A stretch of DNA of 64,000 nt, from NCBI GenBank assembly GCA_002163085.1, contig MAAJ01000006.1, forward strand, positions 62,001 through 126,000, written 5' to 3'. The notes under the pieces are model-generated. The model saw only the letters and a program-made list of their open reading frames with translations. It was not told the DNA's origin and ran no database searches. A program made the position numbers and the translations under genes. Shown piece after piece: positions 62,875-64,000 of the stretch (the first letter of the stretch is position 1; each line of letters starts with the position of its first letter). The stretch is from Methylophaga sp. 42_25_T18. Lineage in GTDB: Bacteria > Pseudomonadota > Gammaproteobacteria > Nitrosococcales > Methylophagaceae.

Positions 62875-62934
62875 TAACGGTCGTTACCCTTTACAAGATA
62901 ACGATCGATATCTATTATTGAATCACGGTCGTTA
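62875..62934. promoter_or_regulatory. Three 24-bp-phased near-palindromes, probable TetR operators
   Basis: TAACGGTCGTTA (62875-62886), TAACGATCGATA (62899-62910) and TCACGGTCGTTA (62923-62934) share the pattern xxACGRTCGWTA, and their centres are exactly 24 bp apart. On the plus strand TTACAA (62891-62896) and TATTAT (62913-62918), 16 bp apart, form a plausible -35/-10 pair for the tautomerase-like gene. The first site lies just upstream of the -35, the second fills the spacer and the third covers the start region, a layout suited to repression. Confidence 0.65.
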
Positions 62935-62991
62935 TCTTAAGGGCCTAAAACACTTAATCATGAACATTTAACTAACTATGAGGACATAACA

Positions 62992-63402
62992 ATGCCATTA
63001 ACATTAACGATTACTGAAGGTGTATTAACTGAAGGTAGCGAAGCACAAGCTATTCAAGAGTTGACCGACGCTATGTTGGAATCACATGGGTTAGCGGGTA
63101 ATTCCGTGATGACACCTAACATCACCGCTAACTTACATATCTTGAATAAGAACCACACCTTCTCTGGTGGCAAACCATTTTCAGGTGTTTGGGTAGAGTG
63201 GAAAGTACCTTCGTTTGCTTTTTCAGATCGAGATATTCAATTGCAATATTTCAAAAAAGCAACGGACATCATCGAGAAGCTTTCAGGTTATAGCCATCCT
63301 CGAGACAACATCTATGTAAATGTTGTTCACGCCGTCGATGGCGCCTGGAATTTTGATGGGATTGCTATGACCAATGAGCAAATAGTTCAAGCCATTTCAT
63401 AA
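62992..63402 (+). CDS. Tautomerase-superfamily-like protein
   Basis: 136-aa protein starting Met-Pro (MPLTLTITEGVLTEG), so Pro would be N-terminal after Met removal, as required for the catalytic base in 4-oxalocrotonate tautomerase/MIF relatives. The length fits a fused pair of beta-alpha-beta units. The second half (SGYSHPRDNIYVNVVHAVDG) resembles the start of the second unit without its own Pro. Enzymatic substrate unknown. Divergent from tetR and followed 32 bp later by a secreted-protein gene, so the two are likely one TetR-controlled unit. A GAGGA ribosome site precedes it. Confidence 0.75.
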   Translation: MPLTLTITEGVLTEGSEAQAIQELTDAMLESHGLAGNSVMTPNITANLHILNKNHTFSGGKPFSGVWVEWKVPSFAFSDRDIQLQYFKKATDIIEKLSGYSHPRDNIYVNVVHAVDGAWNFDGIAMTNEQIVQAIS

Positions 63403-63434
63403 GTAGTTTTACATTTATTTAAAGGAAATAACTC

Positions 63435-63890
63435 ATGTTTAAAAAAATTATAACGTTAACTTTACTTTTAGCAGCCATGGCTAGTGCTTATGCAAATGAA
63501 AGCTGCATGCCGATTGGTGGCACAGGTATGCCGAACTTCTTCTCTCAACAAGAAGGAGTCATGTCTGCGGTTGCCACTCTGTCTGGAAGTGTTTCTGCCG
63601 CAACGGCAAGAGTTGTTGCTGAAAGACAAACTGAAACTGGACTCGAAATGGATATGCAGCACTTCTTTATGACAGACAAAGGTGGTTTTATGAACACTAA
63701 CGATCTGGCTATTCTAACCAAAGTACCCGGTAAAAAAGATCGTTATATGATTGAAATTACCTACCAGGTCCAAGCAGGTTCAACATCAGGTCAGCTTGAA
63801 GGTTACACAGGAACATTTAATAGTTACGGTTTAGTGGACATGGAAAATCTTCAAGGAGTGATCAGATACAGCGGTGAAATTTGTAAGTGA
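63435..63890 (+). CDS. Secreted protein of unknown function
   Basis: 151-aa protein with a signal peptide (about 1-20, cleavage after SAYA) and two cysteines in the mature part, one near each end (about Cys24 and Cys150), suited to a disulfide. The mature sequence is rich in beta-like segments (DRYMIEITYQVQAGSTSG, LEGYTGTFNSYGLVD). I recognise no family. It follows the tautomerase-like gene with an AAGGA ribosome site and is closed by a terminator, so it should be the last gene of that small operon. Confidence 0.7.
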   Translation: MFKKIITLTLLLAAMASAYANESCMPIGGTGMPNFFSQQEGVMSAVATLSGSVSAATARVVAERQTETGLEMDMQHFFMTDKGGFMNTNDLAILTKVPGKKDRYMIEITYQVQAGSTSGQLEGYTGTFNSYGLVDMENLQGVIRYSGEICK

Positions 63891-63908
63891 TTAAAAATAA
63901 TAGGACGT

Positions 63909-63943
63909 TGGCGGCTGTATTTGTGCAGCCCGCCAGCTTTTTA
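63909..63943 (+). terminator. Terminator after the secreted-protein gene
   Basis: TTGGCGGCTG, an eight-base loop and CAGCCCGCCA (one bulged C) followed by GCTTTTTATT. It lies about 20 bp after the stop codon of the preceding gene. Confidence 0.8.
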
Positions 63944-64000
63944 TTCACTGGACGATATTTATGATTTTATATGCCCAGCTTACTGACAAAAAAATCGATG

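Noticed and set aside
63961..64000. Possible start of another plus-strand gene (ATG at 63961) at the window edge
   Set aside because: Only 13 codons are visible with a weak ribosome site, too little to support a gene call.

Overview
This window is a compact, housekeeping-rich stretch of a gammaproteobacterial chromosome with moderate, slightly AT-leaning base composition. A 14-gene complex I operon with separate nuoC and nuoD is followed by a DUF2818 gene. There are also the rod-shape/elongasome cluster, a standalone second EF-G, and the greA-rlmE-ftsH-folP-glmM order. Together these fit an aquatic gammaproteobacterium of the Thiotrichales/Piscirickettsiaceae kind (Methylophaga- or Cycloclasticus-like). 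That placement is inference from remembered gene orders and protein flavour, not from a search.

Layout. 1-10545 (minus strand): cell-wall elongation and lipoate operon, read mreB, mreC, mreD, mrdA, rodA, mltB, rlpA, dacC, D-amino-acid transaminase, ybeD, lipB, lipA (lipA is cut by the window edge). 10666-15146 (plus): gatC, gatA (no gatB follows), a ThDP enzyme of the acetolactate synthase type, a TlpA-like thioredoxin, then rpmB and rpmG. 15283-21262 (plus): an EAL-HDOD protein, a GldA/GldF/GldG-type ABC export system whose last gene (DUF4340) is frameshifted, and mutM. 21263-25203: cold-shock protein, a small cytochrome c, rluD and EF-G2. 25415-40159 (minus): DUF2818 and nuoN to nuoA. 40470-52847: a small secreted protein, tRNA-Leu(GAG), secG, tpiA, fliW (plus strand), glmM, folP, ftsH, rlmE, a DUF4149 protein, greA, carB and carA. 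53015-55841: a nitrilase-family amidase, hemB and aroE.

The more accessory part starts at 55845. It holds an AT-rich orphan gene for a tail-anchored Cys/His protein, followed by about 430 bp of repeat-like, palindrome-rich, non-coding DNA. After that come dinB, an HxlR regulator divergent from an Old Yellow Enzyme, an AsmA-like protein, and a lone S24/LexA-like domain lacking both catalytic residues. The window ends with a TetR regulator divergent from a tautomerase-like gene and a secreted protein. The TetR control region carries three similar near-palindromes whose centres are exactly 24 bp apart.

Most interesting observations: the apparent ATC start of mreC; the frameshift in the DUF4340 gene with a TAATG junction to mutM; the absence of gatB after gatCA; the 55845-57000 islet; the 24-bp-phased TetR operators; and the dead S24-like domain. 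No CRISPR array, insertion sequence, prophage or rRNA gene was seen, and I did not identify a clear new multi-gene defence system.
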